From contig NZ_CP089746.1 of assembly GCF_029541745.1 (NCBI RefSeq), positions 2,232,001 to 2,296,000 of the forward strand: 64,000 bases of DNA. The letters are read 5' to 3'. Below the pieces are notes generated by a model. That model ran no database searches, was not told where the DNA came from, and saw nothing but the letters and a program-made list of their open reading frames with translations. Both the position numbers and the translations under genes were made by a program. The stretch is from Streptomyces sp. LX-29. GTDB taxonomy: Bacteria; Actinomycetota; Actinomycetes; Streptomycetales; Streptomycetaceae. Below, piece by piece: positions 48,572-60,167 of this stretch (the stretch's first letter is position 1; each line of letters starts with the position of its first letter).

Positions 48572-48686
48572 GGGCCGCGAGGCCGGATCCGCCGCCGGGC
48601 CACGAGGTCGGGTCCACCGCCGGGCCGCGAGGCCGGATCCGCCGCCGGGCCACGTGGCCGGATCCTTCGCCGGGGCGCGACGCCGG
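48572..48686. repeat. 25-base tandem repeat upstream of mnmA
   Basis: Four full copies (48572-48596, 48597-48621, 48622-48646, 48647-48671) and a 15-base partial repeat GGGCC(G/A)CG(A/T)GG with a 25-base period. Copies 1 and 3 are identical, and copies 2 and 4 alternate with them, suggesting duplication of a 50-base dimer. It lies about 55 bases upstream of the mnmA start, within its leader or promoter. The remainder of 48517-48877 is G/C-rich sequence with no gene. Confidence 0.8.
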
Positions 48687-48877
48687 CCCACCCGGCTGGG
48701 ACGCGCCGGGCCCCGCCGGGTCCGGAGCACCCCGCCCCGCTCCGGGCCCCGCGGCCGAAACGCGCCGGCCGCCGCCGGGACCACGGCACGCCGCCCGTGG
48801 AGAAGCAGCCCGCGGCCGGGGCCCACGGCCGCTGATCACGAACCCGCCGCGGTGCGCGCGGCCCGCGCCCCCCACGG

Positions 48878-49768
48878 TCACGGGCCCGCGGACGGCTCCC
48901 GCGCGGCCCCGGCGAGCCGCCCCGGCAGCCGCCCCGCCGCCGCGAGCAGCGCGCGGGCCGCCTGGTAGTAGGCGTAGGCGGACCAGGCGAACGGCACATA
49001 GCCCAGATAGCCCGGCAGCGGCATGGCGAAGAGGTGCGCGGCGTCGTTCAGACCGGGCACGTCGTAGACCCAGCCGGTGCCGGCACGGGCGTTCCACAGC
49101 TCCCACACCAGCCCGCACCCCAGCCCGGTCAGGGCCAGCACCAGGAGGGTGTCCCAGCGGCCGCGGTGGGCCTCGGACAGCAGGCTGGGCCGGCCGGCGA
49201 GCCGGTTCCCGGAGTCCAGGATCAGGAAGAGGGCGGGCCACACCAGCGGGTAGGTCACGCGCGGCCAGAGCGCGAGGGCCGCCAGTGAGGCGGCGCCGAC
49301 CAGCATCAGGACGACCGGGGCGGCCGCCGAGAGCGGCAGTCGCGCGCCGCGCCTCGGCCGCCCCAGCGCGGGCAGCGAGCGCAGCAGCTCGGCGGTGACG
49401 CACAGCGCGGGCAGCACGGTGGAGAAGGAGAGCGTGGCGACCAGGTGCCACAGCACCGGCCCGTGCCGCTCCCCGCCGCCGTAGGTGACGTACTCCCAGT
49501 TGCGCACCCACTGGTTGATCCCCTCGTAGATCCACCAGAAGGGCGCGGAGAGCAGGAAGAGGGTCAGGAAGGCACGCCGGTCGCGGGTGAGCGGCGAGCT
49601 TCCGGTGCGCACCTCGACCAGTCCGTCCACGGTGAGGATGTAGCCCAGCCAGAGCGGGAAGAACAGCTCCTGCGAGAGGCCGCCGCGCACCAGCCAGTAG
49701 GCGGGCCAGCATCCGGCGATCAGCGCCGCGCCCGCCACCAGCCGCGCCGGAGGCCGGCTTCGGGTCAT
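48878..49768 (-). CDS. Polytopic membrane protein, function unknown
   Basis: This 296-residue protein is predicted to have seven or eight membrane helices (for example [75 protein letters not shown] and [20 protein letters not shown]). Conserved-looking Trp/Glu pairs ([17 protein letters not shown]) recur in two related segments, which hints at an internal duplication. I do not recognise a family with a known activity. It is divergent from the amidase at 49805, with only 36 bases between the starts. Confidence 0.75.
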   Translation of the reverse strand: MTRSRPPARLVAGAALIAGCWPAYWLVRGGLSQELFFPLWLGYILTVDGLVEVRTGSSPLTRDRRAFLTLFLLSAPFWWIYEGINQWVRNWEYVTYGGGERHGPVLWHLVATLSFSTVLPALCVTAELLRSLPALGRPRRGARLPLSAAAPVVLMLVGAASLAALALWPRVTYPLVWPALFLILDSGNRLAGRPSLLSEAHRGRWDTLLVLALTGLGCGLVWELWNARAGTGWVYDVPGLNDAAHLFAMPLPGYLGYVPFAWSAYAYYQAARALLAAAGRLPGRLAGAAREPSAGP

Positions 49769-49804
49769 GGGCACTCCCTCCTCCCCTCCATCGTTAGGCG
49801 ACGC

Positions 49805-50458
49805 GTGAGCGATACGGACACTACGGTCAGCCGGCGCCGTCTGCTGCTCGGCGGGGCCGCCGTCGCCGGGGTCGGCCTGGCCGGGTACGCGGCCCGGGAC
49901 CAGCTGGAGCGGCTGTGGTGGCGTATGCCCGGGAACGACCGGCCGCGCCGACCGGGCGAGGTCGACCACCGGGACGCGGAGTGGGTGGCGGCCTCCGCCG
50001 CGAACTGGCGCCGGGCCGACCGGCCCTACGACTACGCCATCGACCGGGTGGTGATCCATGTCGTCCAGGGCGGCTACGCCGACGCGCTGAAGGTCTTCCG
50101 GGACCCCGAGCACGGCGCCGCCACGCACTACGTGGTGCGTCAGGACGGACGGATCGCGCAGACGGTGCGGGAGCTGGACGTGGCCTTCCACGCCGGCAAC
50201 CGCGACTACAACGAGCGCAGCGTGGGCATCGAGCACGCCGGCTTCGTCGACCGGCCGCGCGACTTCACGGAGCCGATGTACCGGGCCTCGGCCCGGCTGA
50301 CCGCCGGAATCTGCGCGCGCTACGACATCCCCGTGGACCGCGAGCATCTGATCGGCCATGTGGAGGTGCCCGGCACCGACCACACCGACCCGGGGCGCCA
50401 CTGGGACTGGGACCGCTATCTGCGGCTGGTCCGCGCGGCGCGCGCCGACACCGACTAG
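49805..50458 (+). CDS. Tat-exported N-acetylmuramoyl-L-alanine amidase (Amidase_2)
   Basis: This 217-residue protein cleaves the amide between MurNAc and the stem peptide of peptidoglycan. The N-terminal SRRRLLLGGAAVAGVGLAGY is a twin-arginine signal. The Amidase_2 domain starts near residue 75 with zinc ligand His in VVIHVVQGGY, then AATHYVVRQDG, AFHAGN, SVGIEHAGF and the second zinc site in DHTDPGRHWDWDRY. It probably acts in the cell wall during growth or spore germination. The start GTG at 49805 has a weak AGGCG site; no better start fits. Confidence 0.9.
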   Translation: MSDTDTTVSRRRLLLGGAAVAGVGLAGYAARDQLERLWWRMPGNDRPRRPGEVDHRDAEWVAASAANWRRADRPYDYAIDRVVIHVVQGGYADALKVFRDPEHGAATHYVVRQDGRIAQTVRELDVAFHAGNRDYNERSVGIEHAGFVDRPRDFTEPMYRASARLTAGICARYDIPVDREHLIGHVEVPGTDHTDPGRHWDWDRYLRLVRAARADTD

Positions 50459-50563
50459 CGCCTCACCACGGCGCCGGCCACCACCTCAGCCGGTCCGACG
50501 CACGCCGTCCGGCCCACCCAGACCGGCTCAGGCCGGCTCAGGCCGGCATCAGGTCGACCCCGC

Positions 50564-51733
50564 TCAGCTCAGCCCCGCGCTGCGGGCCCGCGCCACGGCC
50601 GGGCCGATCGCCTCCGCCACCGCGTCGACGTCGGCCTTGGTGGAGGTGTGGCCGAGGGAGAAGCGCAGGGTGCCGCGGGCCAGGTCGGGGTCGGTGCCGG
50701 TGGCCAGCACCACATGGCTGGGCTGGGCGATGCCGGCGGTGCAGGCCGAGCCGGTGGAGCACTCGATGCCCTGGGCGTCCAGGAGCAGCAGCAGCGAGTC
50801 GCCCTCGCAGCCGGGGAAGGAGAAGTGCGCGTTGGCCGGCAGCCGGCCGGCCGGGTCCGGGTCCCCGCCCAGCACCGCGTCGGGCACGGCCGCGCGGACC
50901 GTGGCGATCAGCTCGTCCCGCAGCGCGCCGACCTCGCGGGCGAACTCCTCGTGGCGCGCGGCAGCCAGCTCACCGGCGACCGCGAAGGCGGCCACCGCCG
51001 GCACGTCCAGGGTGCCGGAGCGCACCTGCCGCTCCTGGCCGCCGCCGTGCAGCAGCGGTACGGGGGCGTGCTCCCGGCCCAGCAGCAGCGCCCCGATGCC
51101 GTACGGGCCGCCGATCTTGTGGCCGCTGACGGTCATCGCGGCCAGCCCGGAGGCGGCGAAGTCCACCTTGAGCTGGCCGAACGCCTGGACCGCGTCGGCG
51201 TGCAGCGGCACGTCGTACTCCGCGGCGACGGCGGCCAGTTCGGCCACCGGCTGCACGGTGCCGATCTCGTTGTTGGCCCACATCACCGTGGCCAGGGCGA
51301 CGCCGGCGGGGTCGCGGGCGATGGCCTCGCGCAGCGCGTCGGGGTGCACCCGCCCGTACCCGTCCACCGGGAGCCACTCCACGGCGGCACCCTCGTGGTC
51401 GGCGAGCCAGTGCACGGCGTCCAGCACGGCGTGGTGCTCGACGGGGCTGGCCAGCACCCGGGTGCGGGCCGGGTCGGCGGCCCGGCGGGACCAGTACAGC
51501 CCCTTGACCGCGAGGTTGTCCGCCTCGGTGCCCCCCGCGGTGAACACGACCTCGCTGGGGCGCGCCCCGAGGGCCGCGGCGAGCGACTCGCGGGACTCCT
51601 CGACGGTGCGACGGGCCCGCCGCCCCGCGGCGTGCAGCGAGGAGGCGTTGCCGACGACGGCGAGCTGGGCGGTCATCGCCTGCACCGCCTCCGGAAGCAT
51701 CGGGGTGGTGGCGGCGTGGTCGAGGTATGCCAT
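50564..51733 (-). CDS. Cysteine desulfurase (NifS/IscS type)
   Basis: This 389-residue PLP enzyme releases sulfur from cysteine as a persulfide for tRNA thiolation and Fe-S assembly. Motifs are [13 protein letters not shown] at the N-terminus, the PLP His region SPVEHHAVL, the internal aldimine Lys in [17 protein letters not shown] near 200, and the persulfide Cys in [20 protein letters not shown] near 325. No IscU or other Fe-S scaffold lies beside it; with mnmA nearby, tRNA 2-thiouridine is a likely outlet. The start is ATG 51733. Confidence 0.94.
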   Translation of the reverse strand: MAYLDHAATTPMLPEAVQAMTAQLAVVGNASSLHAAGRRARRTVEESRESLAAALGARPSEVVFTAGGTEADNLAVKGLYWSRRAADPARTRVLASPVEHHAVLDAVHWLADHEGAAVEWLPVDGYGRVHPDALREAIARDPAGVALATVMWANNEIGTVQPVAELAAVAAEYDVPLHADAVQAFGQLKVDFAASGLAAMTVSGHKIGGPYGIGALLLGREHAPVPLLHGGGQERQVRSGTLDVPAVAAFAVAGELAAARHEEFAREVGALRDELIATVRAAVPDAVLGGDPDPAGRLPANAHFSFPGCEGDSLLLLLDAQGIECSTGSACTAGIAQPSHVVLATGTDPDLARGTLRFSLGHTSTKADVDAVAEAIGPAVARARSAGLS

Positions 51734-51790
51734 GGTGTGACGATTCTACGAGCCGGGGCGGGGTCGCGTGAGAGCCCGGTCGGCCCACTC

Positions 51791-51821
51791 GGCCCCGCCC
51801 CGGCCGGGCCGGGGCGAGGCC
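51791..51821 (-). terminator. Candidate terminator after the TRIC-type gene
   Basis: A 15-base inverted repeat, GGCCCCGCCCCGGCC (51791-51805) and GGCCGGGGCGAGGCC (51807-51821) with one mismatch, lies about 48 bases after the stop at 51869. The apex is too tight for full pairing, so the loop opens a few bases. No T-tract. Confidence 0.5.
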
Positions 51822-51868
51822 GAAGCCCCGTCAGCGGGCGCGCCCGGGGTGGGCCGGCGGGCCGGGGT

Positions 51869-52528
51869 TCAGAGCTCCTCGGGCGTGGCCGAGCGGCGGT
51901 GCCAGGCGCGCGGGGCGCGCCAGCCGAAGCGCATGGCGAGCAGCCGCAGCACGAAGGCGGTGGCGGCGGCGATGCTGCTGTTGACCGCGTTCAGCTGCTC
52001 GAAGTGGATCAGCAGCGCGGCCATGGCGGAGCCGACGATGGCGGGCACGGCGTACAGATCGCGGTCCCAGCGCAGCAGCGAGGGCACCTCGTTGGCGAGC
52101 ACGTCCCTCAGCACACCGCCGCCGGCCGCGGTGACCAGGCCGAGGACGGCGGAGAAGGTGAGGCTGAGTCCGTATTCGTACGCCTTGGTGGTGCCGGCCA
52201 CGCAGAACAGGCCGAGCCCGGCGGCGTCGAAGACCAGCACCGCGCCGTTGATCCGCTCCACCTGCGGGTGGAGGAAGAAGACGAGCACGGTGGCCACCAG
52301 GGGCATCAGGAAGTAACCCAGGTCGGTGAAGGCCGCCGGGGGCACGGCGCCGATGACCAGGTCACGAAGGAGCCCGCCGCCCAGCGCGGTGGCCTCGGCG
52401 AGCACCGCCATGCCGAACACGTCGAAGTTCTTGCGTACGGCGAGCAGCGCACCGGAGATCGCGAAGACGAAGATCCCGGCGAGGTCGAGTCCGTGCTGGA
52501 CGGAGGGGGTGAACACATCGTTGAGCAC
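51869..52528 (-). CDS. TRIC cation channel family protein (UPF0126)
   Basis: This 219-residue membrane protein has about seven helices and two homologous halves. Each half has the family motif: GLDLAGIFVFAISGALLAVR with ALGGGLLRDLVIGAVPP in the first half, and VFDAAGLGLFCVAGTTKAYE with AGGGVLRDVLANEVPSLL in the second. Prokaryotic TRIC proteins form trimeric K+/cation channels. It lies 33 bases downstream of the oligopeptide ABC operon and could be co-transcribed with it. The C-terminus is basic. Confidence 0.9.
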   Translation of the reverse strand: MLNDVFTPSVQHGLDLAGIFVFAISGALLAVRKNFDVFGMAVLAEATALGGGLLRDLVIGAVPPAAFTDLGYFLMPLVATVLVFFLHPQVERINGAVLVFDAAGLGLFCVAGTTKAYEYGLSLTFSAVLGLVTAAGGGVLRDVLANEVPSLLRWDRDLYAVPAIVGSAMAALLIHFEQLNAVNSSIAAATAFVLRLLAMRFGWRAPRAWHRRSATPEEL

Positions 52529-52561
52529 CCGGCAATTCTGCCGGTCCCCGCTCTGGCGTTC

Positions 52562-53644
<1,083 letters not shown>

Positions 53645-53655
53645 CTCCTGGCCTT

Positions 53656-54812
53656 TCACAGCTTCGGCGCAATCTCTTCGGTCCAGATCCGGGCGCGTTC
53701 CTCCGTCGTCATATGGCACGCGGAGAAGTGGCCGCCGCCCCGCTGCCCGTCCGGGGCCGGCGCGGGGACCGCGCGCAGCTCGGGCCGCTCCCGGCGGGTG
53801 ACGCCGTCCTTGGGGACGTCGGCGTAGGGGCAGCGCGGGTGGAAGGCGCAGCCGGAGGGCAGGTTGATCAGGCTGGGCGGGGAGCCCTTGACCGGGATCA
53901 ACCGCTCGGTGTGCTCCCGGTCGATGCGCGGCATGGAGCCGAGCAGCCCCCAGGTGTAGGGGTGCTGGGGGGTGTAGAAGACCTGCTCTGCGGTACCGCG
54001 CTCGACGCAGCGGCCGGCGTACATCACCAGGATGTCGTCGGCGAGCTCGGCGACCACGCCCAGGTCGTGGGTGATGACGATGACCGCGGAGCCGAACTCC
54101 TTCTGCAGGTCCCGGATGAGGTCGAGGATCTGCGCCTGGACGGTGACGTCCAGGGCGGTGGTCGGCTCGTCGGCGATGAGCAGCTCGGGGTTGTTGACCA
54201 GTGCCATCGCGATCATCGCGCGCTGGCGCATACCGCCGGAGAACTCGTGCGGGTAGTTGTCCACCCGCTTGTCCGGCTGGGGGATCCCGACCCGGTCCAG
54301 CATCTCCACCGCACGCTTCCGGGCGGTCTTCTTGTCGGTCTGGTGGTGGACCCGGTAGGCCTCGCTGATCTGGGCGCCGACCGTGAAGTAGGGGTGCATG
54401 GCGGAGAGCGGGTCCTGGAAGATCATGGCGAGTTCGCGGCCGCGCAGCCGACGCACCTCGTCCGGGGAGGCGCTCAGCAGCTCCTGGCCGTCCAGCCAGA
54501 TCTCGCCGGAGATGTGGGCCCGGCGCTGTCGGCCGTGCTGGCCGGCCCGGTGCAGCCCCATGATGCCCAGCGAGGTCACCGACTTGCCGGAGCCGGACTC
54601 GCCCACGATGCCCAGCGTCTTCCCCTTCTCCAGGGAGAAGGAGACCCCGTCGACGGACTTGACCAGGCCGTCGTCGGTGGGGAAGTGCACCTTCAGGTCG
54701 CGCACCTCCAGGAAGGACGTGGGGGGCGGGGAGTCGGCGGGCACCGGCTCGCCGACCGCGCCGGTCTTCGTCAGCGAGGGTCCGGGGGTCTCCCCCGGGG
54801 CGGGCACAGTGG

Positions 54813-54816
<4 letters not shown>
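53656..54816 (-). CDS. dppD: Oligopeptide ABC transporter ATPase (DppD/OppD-like)
   Basis: This 386-residue ATPase has Walker [20 protein letters not shown]-loop [16 protein letters not shown], the signature [20 protein letters not shown], Walker [19 protein letters not shown], and His in [14 protein letters not shown]-terminal cysteine motif reads [17 protein letters not shown]. An unusual N-terminal tail of about 35 Pro/Gly/Thr-rich residues precedes the domain. The GTG at 54816 overlaps the dppB stop (GTGA). It works as a heterodimer with the product of the next gene. Confidence 0.94.
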
Positions 54817-55811
<995 letters not shown>

Positions 55812-55826
55812 TGTGGTCGGCCTTCG

Positions 55827-55892
55827 GGCGGCCGCCGCGGGAAGCTCCCCCAGACCGGGTCTGGGAGGCGCTCCCGAGGGCGGCCGCCCGGC
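55827..55892 (-). other. Intercistronic stem-loop between binding protein and dppB
   Basis: A perfect 12-base stem, CGGGCGGCCGCC (55827-55838) / GGCGGCCGCCCG (55881-55892), encloses a second stem CCCAGAC (55851-55857) / GTCTGGG (55861-55867). In the mRNA this lies after the substrate-binding protein stop (55953) and before dppB (55811). Such structures commonly protect the upstream mRNA or attenuate read-through, giving more binding protein than permease. Confidence 0.65.
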
Positions 55893-55952
55893 AGGCCCTC
55901 ACCTGCCCTTCGCTCTATCGGGACGGACTACCGGTCGGGTACCGGGACCGGA

Positions 55953-57767
55953 TTACTTGTCGCCGCCCTTGACGCCGAGCGAGACGAAGTCGACCTTTCC
56001 GTTGAAGCCTTCCGACGTGTACACGTTGGTCAGCTCCGGGCTGCGGTAGTTCAGCGTCTTGTCGTAGACGAACGGCACGTAGAGGGCCAGGTCGCTCACC
56101 CGCTGGTTGAGCTCCTTGTACGTCTCGGCGGCCTTGGCCGGGTCGGACTCGGCGATCGCCTTGTCGAACAGGGCGTCGATCTTCTTGTCCTTGACCTCGG
56201 TGTAGTTGTTGTTGCCGCTGTCGAGCAGGAAGCGGCTGTCCACCAGCGGCTGCAGGAAGCCGGCACCGGAGTTGAAGTCGGCACCCCAGCCGTAGATGAT
56301 CAGGCCGTAGCCCTGCTTCTGCACGTTGTTCGGGGAGCCGATCACCGCGTTGCCCTGGGCGCCGTCGAACTTGTCGATGTCGACGGTGATGCCGACCTTG
56401 CCCAGCGCGTCCTGGAGCGCCTCGGCGGAGGCGACCTCGGCGGGCTCGTTCTGGCGCACCGCCACCTTGGTCTTGAAGCCGCCCGGCTTGCCGCACTGCT
56501 TCAGCTCGTCCCGGGCCTTGTCCTGCTGCGGCTTGCCGCCGCCCGCCCGCATCCCGTACGGGTCGGAGGAGGCGTCGTGGCCGGAGATGGTCGGCGGCAG
56601 CATGTTGATGCCGATCTCGCCGCCGTACTTGCCGCCGCGCGAGGCCAGCAGCGTGGTCTTGTCGGAGGCGTAGATGACCGCACGCCGGCAGTGCACGTTG
56701 TTGAACGGCTCGACCGACTGCGGCATCGCCACGTAGCGGATGAAGCCGGTCAGCGGGTCGTCGGTGTTGGCCTTGAGGTCCGCGTCCCGCAGGATCTTGA
56801 CCCGGGCGGCCTGCTGGACGCCGCGCTGGGTCAGGTTCAGGTGGTAGGTCCCGTCGAGCAGCTTGGCGTCCGCGTCGTCGGCGTTGGTGGTGAAGTCGAC
56901 GGTGACCTCGTCCGGCAGCGCCGCGCGGACCGGGTCGGAGGACTTCTTCCACGCGGTGTTGCGCTCCAGCACCAGCTTCTTACCCGGGTCGTACGTCTTG
57001 AACTTGTACGGTCCGGAGGAGAACGGCCGCAGGGTGTACTTCGCGCCCTTGTCCTGCTTGGGCGGCACCGGGGTGGAGGTGGGCAGCGCGAGGATGCCCT
57101 CGAAGTCGGAGTTGGGCTCGGGCAGGTTGAAGATGATCGTCTTCTCGTCCGGGGTCTGGATGGACTTCAGCCCCAGCTTGTCCTTGGCCTTGTCCTTGTA
57201 CGGACCCTTGTACTTCTGCCCGTTGTCGAGGATCTGCATCAGGTAGGGCGGGCCGCCGTTGATCACGTCGGTGGCGAAGATGCGCTCGATGCCGTACTTG
57301 ATGTCCTGCGAGGTGATCTTCGAGCCGTCCTCGTAGAAGAGGTCGTCGCGCAGGGTGTAGGTGTACGTCTTACCGTCGTTGGTGACCTTGGCGCGTTCGG
57401 TGGCCAGGTCGGGAACGATGTCCTGGCCCCCCTTGCCCGGCTTGGGCGCGTAGGTCACCAGCTGACGCGTGTAGAAGCGGGAGAAGTCCCACATGAAGCC
57501 GTAGTAGCCGCGCTGCGGGTCCCAGAAGTCGGCGTCCTGGGTGCTGATGAACTTCAGCGTGCCGCCCGCCTCGGTGGACGGGTTGAGGATCTTGCTGTTG
57601 GCGGCGTTGAAGCCGCCGTCCTTGCCCCCGCCTCCACCTCCGCCGGAGCCGTCGCCGTTCTTGTTGCGGCCGTTGTCGCCGCTGCACGCCGCCGCGCCGG
57701 CGAGGAGCGCCGCCACGGCGATGCCGGCCGCCAGCCGACGGGTTGCTCTGCTGCTGGGGATCGTCAC
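55953..57767 (-). CDS. Oligopeptide ABC substrate-binding lipoprotein (family 5)
   Basis: This 604-residue SBP_bac_5 protein has the signal RRLAAGIAVAALLAGAAAC with a slightly atypical lipobox, Cys28, followed by an Asn/Gly/Asp-rich linker including a run of seven glycines. Domain motifs include GGTLKFISTQDADFWDPQRG, YEDGSKITSQDIKYGIERIF and CRRAVIYASDKTTLLASRGG, and the C-terminal half has GVQQAARVKILRDADLKANT. It captures oligopeptides for the dpp operon. The start GTG 57767 has GGAGGAAG upstream. It sits between the dppC and dppB genes. Confidence 0.93.
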   Translation of the reverse strand: MTIPSSRATRRLAAGIAVAALLAGAAACSGDNGRNKNGDGSGGGGGGGKDGGFNAANSKILNPSTEAGGTLKFISTQDADFWDPQRGYYGFMWDFSRFYTRQLVTYAPKPGKGGQDIVPDLATERAKVTNDGKTYTYTLRDDLFYEDGSKITSQDIKYGIERIFATDVINGGPPYLMQILDNGQKYKGPYKDKAKDKLGLKSIQTPDEKTIIFNLPEPNSDFEGILALPTSTPVPPKQDKGAKYTLRPFSSGPYKFKTYDPGKKLVLERNTAWKKSSDPVRAALPDEVTVDFTTNADDADAKLLDGTYHLNLTQRGVQQAARVKILRDADLKANTDDPLTGFIRYVAMPQSVEPFNNVHCRRAVIYASDKTTLLASRGGKYGGEIGINMLPPTISGHDASSDPYGMRAGGGKPQQDKARDELKQCGKPGGFKTKVAVRQNEPAEVASAEALQDALGKVGITVDIDKFDGAQGNAVIGSPNNVQKQGYGLIIYGWGADFNSGAGFLQPLVDSRFLLDSGNNNYTEVKDKKIDALFDKAIAESDPAKAAETYKELNQRVSDLALYVPFVYDKTLNYRSPELTNVYTSEGFNGKVDFVSLGVKGGDK

Positions 57768-57802
57768 TGTGTCGCTTCCTCCGTGAGTGCGGAACTGCCC
57801 GG

Positions 57803-58801
57803 TCAGCGGGAACCCTTGGGGTCGAGCGCATCGCGCACACCGTCGCCGAAGAGGTTGAAGGCGAGAACGGTGATGAAGATGGCCAGACCGGGAATGATCA
57901 TGAAAGTGGGGTCGGCCTCGAAGATCGGCACGGCGGCCGAGAGCATCTGACCCCAGGACGCGGTGGGCGACTTGACGCCCGCACCGAGGAAACTGAGCGC
58001 CGCCTCGTTGAGGATGTTGGTCGGGATCATCATGGTCGTGTAGACCAGGATCGGCGCCACCAGATTGGGCAGCAGCTCCTTGACGAGGATGTAGGCGCGC
58101 CCGGCGCCCATGCCCCGCGCGGCCTCCACGTACTCGCGCTCCCGCAGGCTGAGCGTCTGTCCGCGCACGATGCGGCCGACGTAGCTCCACCCGAAGAAGC
58201 CGATCACCAGGACCAGCACCCCGAGTCTGACGCCGGAGCCGGAGAAGCCCCACAGATCACCGGGGATGACCGAGACCAGCGCGATGATGAACAGCAGCTG
58301 CGGGAAGGAGAGCAGCAGGTCCATGACCCGGCTGATCGCCGCGTCCACCCAGCCGCCGAAGTAGCCGGCCAGGACGCCGAAGACGGTGCCGAGGACGACC
58401 GAGACCAGGGTGGCGAGGAAGGCCACCAGCAGCGAGACCCGGGCCCCGTAGACCACCCGGCTGAAGACGTCGCGGCCGTTGACCGGCTCCAGACCGAAGA
58501 GGTAGTCGGAGCTCATCCCGCCGAAGTCGCCCCTGGGCAGGCCCGTTTCGGCTTCCAGCTCGTCCACGTGCCAGTCGTTCGGCGGATGGCCGAACCAGCT
58601 CACGATGAGGGGGGCGAAGACGGCCACCAAGATCAGGAAGAGTACGATGATGCCACCGGCCAGGGCGACCTTGTCGCGCTTGAGCCGCATCCAGGCGATA
58701 CGGCCCGGGGACCGACCCTGGATCTCCTTGGTGGGCACGCCGGCGGCAACGTCGACGGCTGCGGTCTCCGCCGCGCCCGTGTCATGCAGTGGTGCCGTCA
58801 T
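57803..58801 (-). CDS. dppC: Oligopeptide ABC transporter permease (DppC-like), first gene of the operon
   Basis: This 332-residue permease starts MTAPLHDTGAAETAA. After a soluble tail of about 50 residues it has six helices (KVALAGGIIVLFLILVAVFA onward). A periplasmic loop contains DVFSRVVYGARVSLLVAFLA, and the EAA loop reads LREREYVEAARGMGAGRAYI followed by LLPNLVAPILVYTTM. ATG 58801 is preferred; GTG 58870 in frame would add 23 residues but lies in the repeat-bearing leader. Gene order is dppC, binding protein, dppB, dppD, dppF, a complete importer. Confidence 0.92.
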   Translation of the reverse strand: MTAPLHDTGAAETAAVDVAAGVPTKEIQGRSPGRIAWMRLKRDKVALAGGIIVLFLILVAVFAPLIVSWFGHPPNDWHVDELEAETGLPRGDFGGMSSDYLFGLEPVNGRDVFSRVVYGARVSLLVAFLATLVSVVLGTVFGVLAGYFGGWVDAAISRVMDLLLSFPQLLFIIALVSVIPGDLWGFSGSGVRLGVLVLVIGFFGWSYVGRIVRGQTLSLREREYVEAARGMGAGRAYILVKELLPNLVAPILVYTTMMIPTNILNEAALSFLGAGVKSPTASWGQMLSAAVPIFEADPTFMIIPGLAIFITVLAFNLFGDGVRDALDPKGSR

Positions 58802-59200
58802 CGCTGTGGGGACCCCTCTCGGCCGGCGAGTGTCCGGCCCACGACCCGCCGCCACGGCGGCCTGGTTCACATCACTGGTGCGTCAACAGGTGCGTCAACT
58901 GGTGCATCGACTGGTGCGCTTGGTGCGAGAAATGCCAAAAGTCGTGCTGCGGACTGCGCGTTGCGTTGCGAGTGGTGCCGGTGGTGCCGGTAGTGCGAGA
59001 GCTCGCGAGAAGGGGGTCGTAGGCGGGAACGCCGACCCTTGGAGCGGGAGTCTTCAACGCGTTTGTGATCACCCGCCAGCCCTGCTCGGCAAAGGATGCG
59101 CAACCGTGATCTGGGAAGGGGGGTTCCGTTATACGGACAGTGGTGCCCCGTCAGCGGGGTGATGAGCGCGCCGGCCCGGCCCCCTCCGGGGCCGGCCGGG
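58802..59200. other. Leader/promoter region of the dpp operon
   Basis: No gene is supported. The region holds four 12-base repeats at 58875-58922, a second set of 9-base GGTGCC(G/A)GT repeats around 58973-58995, and small inverted segments near 58998-59012 (GAGAGCTCGCGAG). A T/A-poor background hides the promoter. The minus strand here would carry a long 5' leader for dppC. Open frames across the repeats (GASTGASTGAS or APVDAPVDAPVD) have no start signals. Confidence 0.45.
58875..58922. repeat. Four 12-base tandem repeats in the dpp leader
   Basis: Units CTGGTGCGTCAA, CAGGTGCGTCAA, CTGGTGCATCGA and CTGGTGCGCTTG follow directly at 58875, 58887, 58899 and 58911. On the minus strand each reads TTGACGCACCAG-like, so two copies present a TTGACG -35-like hexamer. 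They lie 74-121 bases upstream of dppC. They could be direct-repeat operator sites or slippage-prone leader sequence. Confidence 0.75.
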
Positions 59201-60046
59201 TCAGAAGCCCTGGTGCGGGGGCGGGTAGCCGTAGCCGTACGACGGCGCCGGGGCGCCGCCGTAGGCGTCGCGGTCGAAGAACGGGCGGGCGTTGGCCCGC
59301 ATCCACATGGCCACCGGGTCGTACTCGTCGGCCATCGCCACCGTGGAGACCGGCAGCCCGTCCGGCACCGCCCCGATGGACTGCTGCATCATCAGCCGCA
59401 CCGCCTCCACCGAGGGCTGGCTGGTGTCGTACAGGTCCAGCCCGATGGCCAGGTACGGGGCGCCGAGCGCCGGCTGCACCCAGGCACGGCGCAGCGCCCG
59501 CACCACCGGGGTGCGGTGCGCGTTCTGCCCCAACAGCGCGTAGAACTGGGGGATCTGGATGGCCGGCTCGCTGATCCGCAGCGGCCCCGCGGGCAGCCGC
59601 TCCAGGCCGCCGGCGATGCGCCGCAGGTCGAGCCAGGGGATGCCGACGCCACCGCCGGGGGCGTGCGGGTTCAGCCACAGGCCCCAGCGGTCGCGGAAGA
59701 GCGCGGCGGCGACCTGGCGGCCGCCGATCACCTCGTGGGCGCGGTTCCAACCGCTGGCGGCGAGCTCCTGGGCGGAGGTGACACACGGCGCGTAGCCGAG
59801 GCCGTCGACGTCCATGTTGCCGTACTGGGCGTCGGGCGAGCCGGGGCGTCCGTGCCACAGAAGCATCCAGACCGCCCCGTCGGCGAGGGCCTGCAACAGC
59901 GCCTCGTAGGCGTCGTACCGGCCGGGAGCGACCTGCGGCAGCATCTGCTCGACCTGACCGGCGGTCGTCGCGCCGTCCTCCCGTCGCCCTCCTCCGCCGT
60001 GGTACGAGTCGCCGCGCTCCGCCCCCCAATCTGCGCCCGCGCTCAC
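59201..60046 (-). CDS. SseB-domain protein, copy 1 (enhanced serine sensitivity family)
   Basis: This 281-residue soluble protein opens with a Gly/Asp-rich stretch. SseB-like segments follow (VEQMLPQVAPGRYDAYEALL, WMLLWHGRPGSPDAQYGNMD, TSAQELAASGW), and the protein ends ANARPFFDRDAYGG followed by a Tyr/Pro-rich tail. The closing motif RxxxRPFxDRD recurs in the neighbouring protein. SseB proteins modulate serine sensitivity in E. coli, but the actinobacterial role is unknown; some link to type VII secretion. GTG 60046 was chosen (AGGGG upstream). Confidence 0.8.
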   Translation of the reverse strand: MSAGADWGAERGDSYHGGGGRREDGATTAGQVEQMLPQVAPGRYDAYEALLQALADGAVWMLLWHGRPGSPDAQYGNMDVDGLGYAPCVTSAQELAASGWNRAHEVIGGRQVAAALFRDRWGLWLNPHAPGGGVGIPWLDLRRIAGGLERLPAGPLRISEPAIQIPQFYALLGQNAHRTPVVRALRRAWVQPALGAPYLAIGLDLYDTSQPSVEAVRLMMQQSIGAVPDGLPVSTVAMADEYDPVAMWMRANARPFFDRDAYGGAPAPSYGYGYPPPHQGF

Positions 60047-60167
60047 CTGCGTCCGCCCCTTCTCTCGGTTCTCGCGGCCCGCACCGCACCGCACCGGGGC
60101 GCGCCCATGCGTCCCCTCAGGTCATCCAACCAGCTTACGAGTACGTACCGACCGCGCGCGGCGCGGT

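Noticed and set aside
58875..58995. Repeat-encoded peptides (TGASTGAS or APVDAPVD) as real proteins
   Set aside because: They arise from 12- and 9-base repeats in the dpp leader and have no start signals on either strand.
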